This document shows positions 1 through 8,870 of a stretch of DNA of 64,000 nt, in pieces (position 1 is the stretch's first letter; every line of letters starts with the position of its first letter). The position numbers and the translations under genes are program-made. Below the pieces are notes generated by a model. That model did not search any database. It worked only from the letters and a program-made list of their open reading frames with translations, and was not told the DNA's origin. The DNA lies in the NCBI GenBank assembly GCA_903903985.1, contig CAIVAT010000057.1, forward strand, positions 124,001 to 188,000. The letters are read 5' to 3'. The DNA comes from an uncultured Bacteroidales bacterium (lineage in GTDB: Bacteria > Bacteroidota > Bacteroidia > Bacteroidales > FEN-979).

Positions 1-998
1 TTGTTTTTTCCTGTGGTATTGGAAAAAAGTGCGAAGACCCCGCTGGCAGTATTTCTGGATCCGGCATTATTTGCATAAAGAGACTGGAACCCGAATGCCG
101 TATTATAGAGTCCTGAACTGTTGGATTTCAGGGATTGGTAACCCAGGGATGTAATGCCCTTTAACTCTTCAATTCTGCCCGACACCTGGTTATTTACCCT
201 GAAAGAAAGCGGGACATTATCGGTGGTCCCGATAAAATTCAAACCGTCAGAAGTGCCGTTGTTCCCTGCCAGGTTCCAGGTGCTGCTGCTGCCATTTGTC
301 CAGGAAGCCTTTCCGGCGGCATCCGATGTGAGTACCTTGCCGGCACCCTGGGTGCCATCCACCACGCTGAAAGTTCCATGTATGTCTAAACTCGCCGCCG
401 GATTATCCGTTCCAATACCCACCGCCTGGTTGCTTCCATTGATAAATAAAAGATTATGGCCCTGGGCGCCCAATGAAAGTACATTGTAACCCCCTGGTTG
501 TCCTGTTTGCATAATGCCAACTGCGCCAGCACCACTACCTGCCAGGGCCACGCCCATTTTAAGCCTGTACTGGCTGTTTCCAAGCCGGAAATCTCCGTCT
601 CCATTGATTACATCCCAATTATTCCCGCCGGTAATATCAAATACTGTTGCGGGAGCGGAAGTGCCAATGCCGACATTGCCCCCGCTGAAATATAAACCGG
701 ATCCGCTGGATAACCACTGGCTGCTCATCATTACCCAATTCGGGGCGCCAGGCGTTCCATGGTTGGAATAATACTGGTTGTTGTCCGTGCAGAAAATCAA
801 TAACCCGGTCGCCGGGCGGACGATTGCATCACGCCCCGTTGCATTCATCCGGGGAACAAGCATCCCTTTTGAAGATGATTTCACGTCAAGCATGGCCGAA
901 CTGTCGGGAGCGGTGCCGTCGGTGTTTACGGCTACCTGCGAAAACAACACCCTGCTGCTGAACAGGAATATAACGATGATATAAATTGCTTTTTTCAT
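1..998 (-). CDS. Secreted tail-fibre-like surface protein (3' end beyond window)
   Basis: An open frame runs on the minus strand from an ATG at 998 off the left edge, so 332 residues are visible and the C-terminus is missing. Residues 1-20 form a signal peptide (KKAIYIIVIFLF...FSQ). Residues 21-70 are the same module found in the neighbouring FISUMP proteins ([20 protein letters not shown], then a PRM motif). The middle contains NVGIGTSAP and VGIGTDNPAASLDI motifs, and the end of the visible part has the repeating pattern NTAFGFQSLYANN. Such repeats are known from Bacteroidota fibre-like proteins that often end in an S74 intramolecular chaperone domain, but that part lies outside the window. 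Surface location is inferred from the signal peptide and repeats. Confidence 0.75.
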   Translation of the reverse strand, partial: MKKAIYIIVIFLFSSRVLFSQVAVNTDGTAPDSSAMLDVKSSSKGMLVPRMNATGRDAIVRPATGLLIFCTDNNQYYSNHGTPGAPNWVMMSSQWLSSGSGLYFSGGNVGIGTSAPATVFDITGGNNWDVINGDGDFRLGNSQYRLKMGVALAGSGAGAVGIMQTGQPGGYNVLSLGAQGHNLLFINGSNQAVGIGTDNPAASLDIHGTFSVVDGTQGAGKVLTSDAAGKASWTNGSSSTWNLAGNNGTSDGLNFIGTTDNVPLSFRVNNQVSGRIEELKGITSLGYQSLKSNSSGLYNTAFGFQSLYANNAGSRNTASGVFALFSNTTGKN

Positions 999-1040
999 AA
1001 CTTATTTGTTTTGATTGGATTATTACTATTCAATGTTTGC

Positions 1041-2498
1041 TCAGTTTTTAATGATCTTTACGACCTCCGACCGTTCTCCCGACTGCACATGAACCAGGTA
1101 CATGCCGGCTGGCCTGCCTGAAAGTGAGAACTGCATTTTGGATTCGCCGTCCGATGTTTTTTTCAGGAGCTGGCTTCCCTGCATGCTGTAAACGGTTACA
1201 CTGGCACCCGCGTTTGCATCAGGTCCCAACAACTCAACATTGACGATATCCGTGGTGGGGTTCGGGTACACTTTAATAAACTGGTTCTTACCCGTTGTTT
1301 CGATCCCAACGGCATCCTCCTTTTGAATGCTGCCGGCAACCAATGAATTGAAGGAGGCGCCACAGTAGGTTCCGTTGGTGGTGATGTATCCGTGAAGATA
1401 ACCGCCGTTGTTGACCTTTGACCCGGCAAGCATCCGTATTTCACTGCCGGCCACGAGGGTTGCATTTCCTCCATTTTCAACCACGAACGTGGTTCCGTTT
1501 CCGGCCACGGTAAGTATTTGCGTGGCATCATAACAGGTCGACACCCCGTTTGGAAGGATGATGTTCGCCAGTTCCTGGTTTGCAGGCGGCGTGGTGCTTT
1601 TCACCCCGGTAAACGAGCTGAACGAACCAATTCCCTGTGCCGTTAACTGGTGGGTTGCCGTATTGGCCAGGGCGTAGGTGGTCCATGGCAACGGGTTTAC
1701 CCTGGTGCATGACAGTATGTTTTCATTCCCGGCCACATCCGCGGCAACATACTGAAATGCTGCATTGCAGGCGAAGCTGGTGATCCCCGACTGGGTGATC
1801 GTCCAGTAGCGGTTCAGGTAATTGCCGGTGATGTTCGGATCGGGATACGGGGTGTTTTTCAGGCTCACTCCGGCATAATTGCCCGATCCGAAGGTGCCGC
1901 CGGTAAAGGCCAGGGTAACCGGCGAATATTCAGGGGTGCCCGTATCATCTCCAACAGGATAGCTGAAAGTTCCCGTGAATCCTGACGGAAATTCTTTTCG
2001 AAGTTCGCCGGAACCGGTCGCGATAACCATGGCGCCGGCCGATGGGGTGCCCGAAATGGCACCAGATGGACCCAGAAGCAAATTGCTGGCGCCAAGGGTG
2101 ATCTTGCCGCTGGTTAAGGCAAGAATGCCATTTACAGCGGTATTCCCGCCAAGGACAATCCCTGAGGCATTGTTTGCAGTGAGGTTTTGAATGATGTTCT
2201 GCCCGCTGATGGTTTGACTGGCTGTTCCCGAAAATTCAGCTGTTCCATATCCGATAGCATTTGGCGATGCATTTTCGTTGGTGAGTCCCATGTTCAGGAT
2301 CAGTGTTCCTGCGTTGTCGAGGATTGCCCCTGTTTTTACGACCAGGTTTTGCGACGAAACAACCGTTGTTCCCGCCGTTACTTTAAAGGTGGTTCCGCTG
2401 GTGATCACGTTTTCGGCCATGGCGGGGGTTTGCCCCGTCAGAAAGAAGGAAAGCGCTGCGAAAATCGCTGGTATTATAAGGCTGATGTTGGTTTTCAT
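1041..2498 (-). CDS. T9SS-secreted protein with coathanger-like module and type A sorting domain
   Basis: 485 residues. A signal peptide ends near residue 28 (PAMAEN). Residues about 30-310 are a serine, glycine and threonine rich beta-type region without recognised catalytic motifs. Residues 322-379 hold a compact module bounded by two cysteines (CYDATQ to NGTYC) with the pattern AGNGTTF, GGNATLVAGSEIRMLAGS, LHGYITTNG; this resembles the '3-coathanger stack' modules of Bacteroidota surface proteins. Residues 410-485 are a type A T9SS sorting domain starting VYPNPTTDIVNVELL and ending VVKIIKN. The protein is therefore expected to be exported and attached to, or released from, the cell surface. 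The same module and tail occur in the multihaem cytochrome at 43078-44793. Function otherwise unknown. Confidence 0.8.
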   Translation of the reverse strand: MKTNISLIIPAIFAALSFFLTGQTPAMAENVITSGTTFKVTAGTTVVSSQNLVVKTGAILDNAGTLILNMGLTNENASPNAIGYGTAEFSGTASQTISGQNIIQNLTANNASGIVLGGNTAVNGILALTSGKITLGASNLLLGPSGAISGTPSAGAMVIATGSGELRKEFPSGFTGTFSYPVGDDTGTPEYSPVTLAFTGGTFGSGNYAGVSLKNTPYPDPNITGNYLNRYWTITQSGITSFACNAAFQYVAADVAGNENILSCTRVNPLPWTTYALANTATHQLTAQGIGSFSSFTGVKSTTPPANQELANIILPNGVSTCYDATQILTVAGNGTTFVVENGGNATLVAGSEIRMLAGSKVNNGGYLHGYITTNGTYCGASFNSLVAGSIQKEDAVGIETTGKNQFIKVYPNPTTDIVNVELLGPDANAGASVTVYSMQGSQLLKKTSDGESKMQFSLSGRPAGMYLVHVQSGERSEVVKIIKN

Positions 2499-2615
2499 AT
2501 AATTATGGTTAATGGTTAAGGTTGCATTTTATTTGGTTTAATATCTGGTTTATCAAGTCCCTCCCTTTGGCGGGAGAATTTCAGGGTGGTTAATGGGATT
2601 CAGGATGCGGGCCTT

Positions 2616-3518
2616 TCAATCCCGAACACAGCGAACGGAAAAACCGGACATCTTGTCATAATTGGGTCTGCCTAAACTTGCGCCTCCACACTGGAGGTAC
2701 CTGTACCATGCGTCGGACGTGGCGGACTCAGACGACGACCAGATGTAGGCGAAGGCGGAAAGATTGTAGAAATTGCCATCGTTGTCTCTGAGTCCGCCCG
2801 GAAGAGCAGTAAGCCCACTGAGGTTGGTAGCGCCGGCATTTGGAGAAGACCAATGTGTCGTACCGGTTTCTTTCATCTTCCCTCCGGCGACACTTTCTCC
2901 GCCAAGGTAGGTTGCAAGGGTAGTCCATTCTGCATCACTTGGCAAATGCCATCCTGCGGGACAAATCCCCTGTACATTCCCTGTAGGTAGGGGGTTCCAC
3001 GAAGTAGTGTTGGTCGCGCCGTTGAGGTATTGAACCATCTCCGCCCACTGGTATAAGCCGCCATACACATCACAGTTGGCTGAATTGTTATCATAGCAAT
3101 ATTTTTCGATCACCGCGTTGTTGGTCTGATCCTGGCTGCCCAGGATGGCGATGCCGATGTTCAGGTTTTCGGTCATCCAGCATTGCATCCCGATGACCAC
3201 GGAGTTGTAGGTCTTTCCGCCATAGGTGACCGTGCCGCAATTCTTGCCGTCGAGGGTGGAGGCGGTTTCCCATGAGTCGCCATTGAACCAGCAGATGGCG
3301 TGGATGGTGGTATTGTAAACCATCAATCCTGCAGCAGGAGCGGTGATGCCATTCATCTGCGTGGCGGTCATCCGGGGCGGCAGAATCCCCTTGCTGGTAG
3401 ATTTCACATCCAGCATCGCCGAATTATCCGGCGTGCTGTTGTCGGTATTGATGCCAACCTGCGCAAGCAGTGTGCAGGTAAAGAGCAGGAAACCAGTAAG
3501 AAAAGATATTTTTTTCAT
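2616..3518 (-). CDS. FISUMP-domain secreted protein, paralogue 1
   Basis: 300 residues. Signal peptide 1-19 (ending LLAQ), then the shared module ([25 protein letters not shown]) at 20-55 and a linker with [10 protein letters not shown]. From about residue 93 comes a FISUMP (Fibrobacter succinogenes major paralogous) domain: [71 protein letters not shown], and the closing [14 protein letters not shown] domains are widespread in secreted Fibrobacteres and Bacteroidota proteins; their role is not established, although they are related to C-type-lectin-like folds. This is the most downstream gene of a five-gene tandem set on the minus strand, 31 bp after paralogue 2, probably co-transcribed. Confidence 0.85.
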   Translation of the reverse strand: MKKISFLTGFLLFTCTLLAQVGINTDNSTPDNSAMLDVKSTSKGILPPRMTATQMNGITAPAAGLMVYNTTIHAICWFNGDSWETASTLDGKNCGTVTYGGKTYNSVVIGMQCWMTENLNIGIAILGSQDQTNNAVIEKYCYDNNSANCDVYGGLYQWAEMVQYLNGATNTTSWNPLPTGNVQGICPAGWHLPSDAEWTTLATYLGGESVAGGKMKETGTTHWSSPNAGATNLSGLTALPGGLRDNDGNFYNLSAFAYIWSSSESATSDAWYRYLQCGGASLGRPNYDKMSGFSVRCVRD

Positions 3519-3549
3519 AATGCGTATGTAAAGTTGTTTGACAGGTCAA

Positions 3550-4461
3550 TTAATTCTTCAGGCACCGCGCAGCAAAGCCGTCACTCTTGTAATAACCTCC
3601 ACGGTAAAGGGTTTCATTGCTGGTGTTGAGGTTCCGGTACCATGCCTGGATGGAATTAGTCTCAGAAGCGGCCCAGAAGTCACCATAGATCGCCTGGAAG
3701 ATAAAGCTTCCGCTCACATCGCGGTCGCCCCCGGGCAGGCCCGTAAACCCGCTTGCATTGGTGGCGCCTGTATTCGGAGCGGCCCAATGCACGGTGCCCG
3801 TCTCCTTCATTTTTCCTCCTGCAACGCTTGCCCCGCCAAGATAGGTTGCCAGGCTGTTCCATTCTGCATCCGACGGCAAATGCCATCCTTCGGGACAAAT
3901 ACCCTGCACATTCCCCGTGGGCACCGGTTCCCATTTAGTGGTATTGGTTGCACCATTCAGGTATTGAACCACTTCGCCCCATTGGTACAAGCCGCCATAT
4001 ACATCGCAGTTGGCCGGAATGTTATTGTAGCAATACTTTTCGATGATGTTGTTGTTGGCCTGATCCTGGCTTCCCAGGACGGCCGTTCCGATGTTCAGGT
4101 TTTCATTCATCCAGCATTGCATCCCGATGATCACCGAGTTGTAGGTCTTTCCTCCATAAACAACAGAACCGCAGTTCTGCCCGTCATGGCTGATCCAATT
4201 GTACCATGAAGTGCCATTGAACCAGCAAATGGTGTTCAGTGTTGTATTGTAAATCGTCAACCCTTCAGGTGGCGATGAAATGCCGTACATCTGGGTGGTG
4301 GTCATCCGGGGAGGTAGCAGACCTCTGCTCGTTGATTTTACATCCAGCATCGCTGAATTATCCGGTGCGCTGTTGTCGGTATTGATGCCCACCTGGGCTA
4401 ACAATGTGCTGCCTGTCAGCAGAAGGAGAAGGATGGGTAAGATTATTTTTTTCATGGTCAA
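3550..4461 (-). CDS. FISUMP-domain secreted protein, paralogue 2
   Basis: Up to 303 residues; the start may be the third codon (4455), giving MKKIILP like its paralogues. Signal peptide ends STLLAQ. Module [20 protein letters not shown] is followed by a complete FISUMP domain ([42 protein letters not shown]). The C-terminal 60 residues are almost identical to paralogue 5 (GDRDVSGSFIFQ, SNETLYRGGYYKSDGFAARC), while the rest is less similar, which points to recent duplication or gene conversion between these two copies. Role unknown; secretion to the periplasm or surface is inferred from the signal peptide. No lipobox is present and no T9SS sorting domain is visible. Confidence 0.85.
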   Translation of the reverse strand: MTMKKIILPILLLLLTGSTLLAQVGINTDNSAPDNSAMLDVKSTSRGLLPPRMTTTQMYGISSPPEGLTIYNTTLNTICWFNGTSWYNWISHDGQNCGSVVYGGKTYNSVIIGMQCWMNENLNIGTAVLGSQDQANNNIIEKYCYNNIPANCDVYGGLYQWGEVVQYLNGATNTTKWEPVPTGNVQGICPEGWHLPSDAEWNSLATYLGGASVAGGKMKETGTVHWAAPNTGATNASGFTGLPGGDRDVSGSFIFQAIYGDFWAASETNSIQAWYRNLNTSNETLYRGGYYKSDGFAARCLKN

Positions 4462-4500
4462 CTTTTATGATGATGATTGCTGGTGATTTTCCAGGCCCCT

Positions 4501-5412
4501 TCAATCTTTGCAGCATCGGGCAGAGTACCCATTGGTCTCATTGATGCCGCTCCGGTTTACCTCGGCTTTGTTATAGGTCATATCGTGGTGCCAGCCTTTC
4601 CCTGCCGAACTCTCTGAAGCCGACCAGAAAAAAGCGAAATTTGTGCTGTTGAAGAAACTGCCACCACTTAACCTGCCACCTGGCAGGGCGGTGAAACCAC
4701 TGCGGTTGGTTGCACCGGTATTGGGAGTTGTCCAATGACTGATATCCGTTTCTTTAAGCTTTCCGCCTGCAGTTGTACCAAGCGATCCTGAATTGCCACA
4801 ATTTACAGTGGCATCCAGATAGGTTTCCATCTGACAAAATTCCGCATCCGAAGGCACATGCCAGCCGGCCGGGCATATTCCCTGGATGCCAGCGGGATTG
4901 GATTTGCCGGGTGGGGTGTAGTTCATCAGTTCATTCCACTGGTACAATCCACCGTAAACCTCACAGTTCGCCGGGTCGTTGTTGTAGCAATATTTTTCCA
5001 CAATTCCGTTGTCTGCCTGGTCCTGGCTTCCGTTGATCATGGTGCCGATGTTCAGGTTTTCGGCCATCCAGCATTGAAGTCCGATGATCACCGTGTGATA
5101 GGTCTGTCCTCCATACGAAATCATACCGCATCCCTGCCTGGCCTGGTGGGTCACGATATCCCATGAAGTTCCGTTAAAACAGCATATAATATTCAGGGAG
5201 GTGTTATACACCAACAATCCCGCGGCAGGGTTTGAAATGGCAAGCATCTGTGAAGTGGTCATCCGGGGCGTAAGCAACACCTTGCCTGATGACTTCACAT
5301 CGAGCATCGCCGAACCGTCCGGCGGACTGCCATCGTTATTTATAGCTACCTGCGAAAACAACAGGCTGCTACTGAACAGAAACAGAACTATAAATGGAGT
5401 TATCATTTTCAT
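4501..5412 (-). CDS. FISUMP-domain secreted protein, paralogue 3
   Basis: 303 residues. Signal peptide (IVLFLFSSSLLFSQ), module [20 protein letters not shown], then the FISUMP domain. It differs from its four neighbours in the middle: WNELMNYTPPGKSNPAGIQ and a longer insert DAEFCQMETYLDATVNCGNS with GTTAGGKLKETDISHW. This version is closer to the canonical FISUMP pattern with an extra cysteine pair and shows that the array is made of diverged rather than freshly copied genes. It ends GYSARCCKD. Gap to paralogue 4 upstream is 49 bp. Function not established. Confidence 0.85.
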   Translation of the reverse strand: MKMITPFIVLFLFSSSLLFSQVAINNDGSPPDGSAMLDVKSSGKVLLTPRMTTSQMLAISNPAAGLLVYNTSLNIICCFNGTSWDIVTHQARQGCGMISYGGQTYHTVIIGLQCWMAENLNIGTMINGSQDQADNGIVEKYCYNNDPANCEVYGGLYQWNELMNYTPPGKSNPAGIQGICPAGWHVPSDAEFCQMETYLDATVNCGNSGSLGTTAGGKLKETDISHWTTPNTGATNRSGFTALPGGRLSGGSFFNSTNFAFFWSASESSAGKGWHHDMTYNKAEVNRSGINETNGYSARCCKD

Positions 5413-5461
5413 GGTTCAATGGTTTTTAATTTGATTATCCTGGCGGATTTGCAACGTCCAT

Positions 5462-6376
5462 TCAATTCTTCAGGCACCGCACCGACTGCCCAACAATCTT
5501 TTCGAGGCCTCCCGCACCCACCATCTGAGTGATGTTTTGCATGGATCGGACCCATGCGAAAGTCCCACTGTTGTAACTGTACTGCGACGAAGACACGAAA
5601 CCGGTATAGCTGGCGAGATCGTAGAAACCGTCAGTTAAATAGCGTTCCCCTCCTGGAAGAGCAGTGAACCCGCTCGTGTTGGTGGCTCCGGTATTTGGTG
5701 AGAGCCAATGACTTGTTCCTGCTTCTTTCATCTTCCCTCCGGCAACACTTTCTCCGCCAAGAGAGGTTGTAAGCGCAGTCCATTCAGCATCGGCCGGCAA
5801 ATGCCATCCCGGCGGGCAAATTCCCTGCACATCACCCGTTGGCAAAGGGTTCCAGGAGGCTTGGTTGGTGGCGCCGTTCAGGTATTGTACCACTTCAGCC
5901 CATTGGTACATGCCGCCATATACATCACAGTTGGCCGGAATGTTATCATAGCAATATTTTTCGACGACTGCGTTGTTTGCCTGTTCCTGGCTACCGTTGA
6001 TCATGGTGCCGATGTTCAGGTTTTCTGCCATCCAGCATTGTGTTCCGATGACCACGGTTTGATAGGTTTGCCCTCCATACGAAATCGTACCGCATCCTTG
6101 TCCGGTTCCGTTGGTCATGGCGTCCCAGGAGGTGCCGTTAAAAGAGAAGAGGATATTCAGGGTCGTGTTGAAAACAATTAGCCCCGCGGAAGGCGACGCA
6201 ATGGCATTCATCTGCGAAGTGGTCATTCGCGGCGGAAGCAACCCCTTGCCTGTTGACTTCACATCGAGCATCGCCGAATTATCCGGCGCACTGTTATCAT
6301 CATTTATTCCTGCCTGGGCCAACAATACGCTGCTAAAGAGCAGAAAGACCACCGTAAGTACAGATAATTTTTTCAT
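5462..6376 (-). CDS. FISUMP-domain secreted protein, paralogue 4
   Basis: 304 residues. Signal peptide ends SVLLAQ, followed by [20 protein letters not shown] and LPPRM. FISUMP domain from about residue 95: [65 protein letters not shown]. The C-terminal variable part (ERYLTDGFYDLASYTGFVSS, then SMQNITQMVGAGG) is unlike the other copies, although the final VRCLKN is kept. Variation concentrated in the last 60 residues while the scaffold stays constant is the pattern expected of a binding scaffold with a variable face, but this is inference. It lies 34 bp downstream of paralogue 5. Confidence 0.85.
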   Translation of the reverse strand: MKKLSVLTVVFLLFSSVLLAQAGINDDNSAPDNSAMLDVKSTGKGLLPPRMTTSQMNAIASPSAGLIVFNTTLNILFSFNGTSWDAMTNGTGQGCGTISYGGQTYQTVVIGTQCWMAENLNIGTMINGSQEQANNAVVEKYCYDNIPANCDVYGGMYQWAEVVQYLNGATNQASWNPLPTGDVQGICPPGWHLPADAEWTALTTSLGGESVAGGKMKEAGTSHWLSPNTGATNTSGFTALPGGERYLTDGFYDLASYTGFVSSSQYSYNSGTFAWVRSMQNITQMVGAGGLEKIVGQSVRCLKN

Positions 6377-6410
6377 CGTTTAACTTTAATGTTGTTTGAC
6401 AGGCCAATCA

Positions 6411-7319
6411 TTACTTCAGGCACCGCGCTGCAAAGCCGTCGCTCTTGTAATAACCTCCACGATACAAGGTCTCGTTGCTGTTGTTCAGGTTCCGGTACCA
6501 TGCCTGGGTAGAATTACTCTCCGAAGCGGTCCAGAAGTCACCATAGATCGTTTGGAAGATGAAGCTTCCGCTCACATCGCGGTCGCCTGCGGGCATCCCC
6601 GTAAACCCGCTTGAGTTGGTAGCTCCGGCATTTGGAGCGGCCCAAAACCAGGTTGACTTCATCTTTCCTCCTGCAACGCTTGCCCCGCCAAGATAGGCTG
6701 CGAGGCTGCTCCATTCCGCATCATTCGCCAGATGCCATCCTGCGGGACAAATCCCCTGGACATCGCCTGTTGGCGCCGGGTTCCACGATGTGCCGTTGGT
6801 TGCGCCATTCAGATATTGGACGATTTCGGCCCATTGGTACAAGCCACCAAATATATCACAGTTGGCCGGCATGTCATCGTAGCAATATTTTTCGATGATC
6901 CCGTTGTCGGCCTGTTCCTGGGTTCCCGGGATGGCCGTGCCGATGTTCAGGTTTTCAGTCATCCAGCACTGCATCCCGATGATCACCGTGTTGTAAGTCT
7001 TTCCTCCGTAAACAACAGAACCGCAGCTTTGGCCGTCACGGGTTTCCCACATATCCCAGGCGGTGCCATTAAACAAACAGATTGAGTTCAATGATGTATT
7101 GTACACCATTGAACCTGCAACAGGTGAAGAAATGCCAATAATCTGGGCGTTGGTCATCCGGGGAGGAAGGAGGCCTTTTGTGGTTGATTTCACATCTATA
7201 AAAGCCGAAGGATCGGGCGGACTGCCATCGGTGTTGATGGCCACCTGGCTGTAGGTGCGAAAACAAGTGATCGTCATCATGAATGCGAACAATAAAAGGA
7301 GTTTATACATTTTTTTCAT
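6411..7319 (-). CDS. FISUMP-domain secreted protein, paralogue 5 (first of the array)
   Basis: 302 residues from the ATG at 7319 (MKKMYKLLLLFAFMM). An in-frame ATG at 7358 would add 13 residues without signal character, so 7319 is preferred because it gives the same length as the paralogues. Signal peptide ends CFRTYSQ; module VAINTDGSPPDPSAFIDVKS; FISUMP domain with [48 protein letters not shown] (three residues shorter than the others at this point) and SDGFAARCLK. The last third is nearly identical to paralogue 2. As the first gene of the minus-strand array it should carry the main promoter upstream, but no clear -7 / -33 pair was found there. Confidence 0.85.
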   Translation of the reverse strand: MKKMYKLLLLFAFMMTITCFRTYSQVAINTDGSPPDPSAFIDVKSTTKGLLPPRMTNAQIIGISSPVAGSMVYNTSLNSICLFNGTAWDMWETRDGQSCGSVVYGGKTYNTVIIGMQCWMTENLNIGTAIPGTQEQADNGIIEKYCYDDMPANCDIFGGLYQWAEIVQYLNGATNGTSWNPAPTGDVQGICPAGWHLANDAEWSSLAAYLGGASVAGGKMKSTWFWAAPNAGATNSSGFTGMPAGDRDVSGSFIFQTIYGDFWTASESNSTQAWYRNLNNSNETLYRGGYYKSDGFAARCLK

Positions 7320-7671
7320 GTTAAAACAGTTGTATTGGTATTGGAGGGTAAAAAACACCTCAACTTATGGTTTCCGTCATTTTATAAGAAGCATTCATTG
7401 GTCAATATTTTAGTACAAAAATGCATCAATCGGGTGCGATGAACGGTCTGAGTTGCCATGAATCAACCTGTTACCTTCCAAACAGATGGTTTTTTGTTTC
7501 TGACCTCCAGGCACACCGGGATTGACCCCTGTTGTCAATCCATTTCCGCGATCCGGATTTGAAACAAGAACAATGACTGATCAGTAAAAATTACAAGCGT
7601 GTATTGCTTACAGGGAACTTGCGGCATTTATGCCTGTATCAGGAAGCAACCAGGCCCTCTTTGTCCTGCAT
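7320..7671. other. Intergenic region without a gene; one small hairpin
   Basis: 352 bp between the FISUMP array and the first SnoaL-like gene. No plausible coding frame was seen. A perfect 8-bp inverted repeat (7519-7526 with 7534-7541, seven-base loop) is present but has no T-run on either strand, so it is only a weak candidate for a terminator of the SnoaL-like gene. The promoter of the FISUMP array must lie near 7340-7450; no good match to TAnnTTTG was found on the minus strand. Confidence 0.4.
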
Positions 7672-8055
7672 TTATCCGGGTGTGCTCATTACCCCCAGCT
7701 GTTCCATCACCGCCACCTGGTCGGCCATCAGCCAGTGATGCACGATTTTCCCGTTTTCAATCTCATAGCTGACCACAAAAGGAAATTCGACGTTCCGGTG
7801 TGTGGGGGGAATGCCGTTAAATTCTCCTTCATGAACACCTTTGGCCCGTGCACGAACAACGACCCGGTTACCTTCAGCCGTGATCTCATCCATAAACATT
7901 TCGTACCGCGGAAACACGGTGTCAAAAAAAGCAATATGCCCGATCAGCTCTTCGTCTGTAATATATTCTTCCATCAGTTCCCGTGTTTTGTAAACACCGC
8001 TGAGGGCGTTAATATAACGGATGACGAATTCCTTGTTTTGTCTGGTTTTTTCCAT
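7672..8055 (-). CDS. SnoaL-like / ester cyclase family protein, copy A
   Basis: 127 residues from the ATG at 8055 (MEKTRQNKEF), chosen over 8073 because the paralogue at 8429-8806 begins identically (MEQYRQNKEF). The sequence has the SnoaL-like hallmarks GVHEGEFNGIPPTHRNVEF, ENGKIVHHWLMAD and a closing QLGVM. Proteins of this fold (nuclear transport factor 2-like cone) include polyketide cyclases and many small proteins of unknown substrate. A -7 type box sits only about 16 bp upstream at 8071-8078. The copy is the downstream member of a duplicated regulator plus SnoaL unit; its own regulator has decayed (see 8121-8262). Substrate unknown. Confidence 0.75.
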   Translation of the reverse strand: MEKTRQNKEFVIRYINALSGVYKTRELMEEYITDEELIGHIAFFDTVFPRYEMFMDEITAEGNRVVVRARAKGVHEGEFNGIPPTHRNVEFPFVVSYEIENGKIVHHWLMADQVAVMEQLGVMSTPG

Positions 8056-8070
8056 GATGTTTTTTTTTAG

Positions 8071-8078
8071 CAAAGATA
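8071..8078 (-). promoter_or_regulatory. Possible -7 box of SnoaL-like copy A
   Basis: On the minus strand this reads TATCTTTG, a match to the Bacteroidota -7 consensus TAnnTTTG, 15 bp before the ATG at 8055. No matching -33 TTTG is at the usual spacing. The corresponding position before copy B (8806) lacks the box, so copy A may have acquired its own promoter after its upstream regulator was lost. Confidence 0.35.
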
Positions 8079-8120
8079 CCTGCCAAATTAGGGCTTTGTT
8101 AGTCCGTATGTTGCAATCTT

Positions 8121-8262
8121 TTATTCATTTGTTGCAGAATTATTGGCACGACGGGAAACAGAGGGCTGTATCCCGTATTGCTTATTAATAATTTTTGCGA
8201 ATGGGCTCATGCGCTGAAGACCCGACCTGAAGTCTATTTCGCTAAGGGTTAAATCTATTCTT
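8121..8262 (-). pseudogene. 3' remnant of an AraC-family regulator gene
   Basis: Reading the minus strand from 8262 to the TAA at 8121 gives DLTLSEIDFRSGLQ ... INKQYGIQPSVSRRANNSATNE, which aligns without gaps to the last 46 or so residues of the intact regulator at 8871-9737 (DLTVSEIAFKTGFQ ... FKKQYGVPPSVLRRSNKSVTNE). Similarity stops upstream of about 8262: the next 165 bp match neither AraC nor SnoaL sequence. The fragment holds only the second helix-turn-helix part of the AraC domain and has no start, so it is a relic. It lies in the same relation to SnoaL copy A as the intact AraC gene does to copy B, showing that the regulator plus SnoaL unit was duplicated in tandem. Confidence 0.8.
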
Positions 8263-8428
8263 ATAATCATCGTATGAATCTTCTGAGTAACGTAAACCAT
8301 AAAAGATATTTGGCAAAAAAAACACTGAAATAATAAATAGTATTGTGTTCAAATCCATGAATATCTGATGCGAAGGCACATGTACCAATGCAAAAATCAA
8401 TCAGGGATTTAGATTTCTTGACATAATC

Positions 8429-8806
8429 CTACTTGTTCATTACGCCCAGTTGCTCCATTAACACCATTGAATCCGCAATGAGCCAATGATGCACGATTTT
8501 TTCATTTTCAATCTGGTAGCTGATTACGAGCGGAAATTCAACAGTACGGTGAGTTGGTAAGATGCCATTAAATTCACCTTCATGGCGGCCTTTCATTCGC
8601 CCGCGAACGATTACCCGGTTTCCTTCGGCCATCAATTCGTCGACCAAAATTTCGTAATTGGGAAATACCGATTCAAAAAAAAGAATGTGCCCGATGAGTT
8701 CTTCATCAGCAATATATTTCTCCAGAAGTTCCCGTGTTACCACTGCTCCGGCCATTGCGTTAAAATAACGGATGATAAACTCCTTATTTTGTCTGTATTG
8801 TTCCAT
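8429..8806 (-). CDS. SnoaL-like / ester cyclase family protein, copy B
   Basis: 125 residues, about 70 percent identical by eye to copy A over the full length (RQNKEFIIRYFNAMAGAVVTRELLEKYIADEELIGHI is the counterpart of the copy A N-terminus). Conserved points are GRHEGEFNGILPTHRTVEF and IENEKIVHHWLIAD. It follows the AraC-type regulator at 8871-9737 by 64 bp on the same strand and is probably co-transcribed with it or controlled by it. No catalytic assignment is possible: SnoaL-like folds include cyclases, isomerases and non-enzymatic proteins. Confidence 0.75.
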   Translation of the reverse strand: MEQYRQNKEFIIRYFNAMAGAVVTRELLEKYIADEELIGHILFFESVFPNYEILVDELMAEGNRVIVRGRMKGRHEGEFNGILPTHRTVEFPLVISYQIENEKIVHHWLIADSMVLMEQLGVMNK

Positions 8807-8870
8807 CTTGTTTTTTTTAAAAAAGGAAATTGTCAGATTAAGACACCGTTAATCCGTTCGTTGCACTCTT

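Noticed and set aside
3538-4209. 223-codon open frame on the plus strand opposite FISUMP paralogue 2
   Set aside because: It mirrors a well-supported gene, and similar antisense frames occur opposite the other paralogues because they share sequence; no signal peptide or domain is seen.
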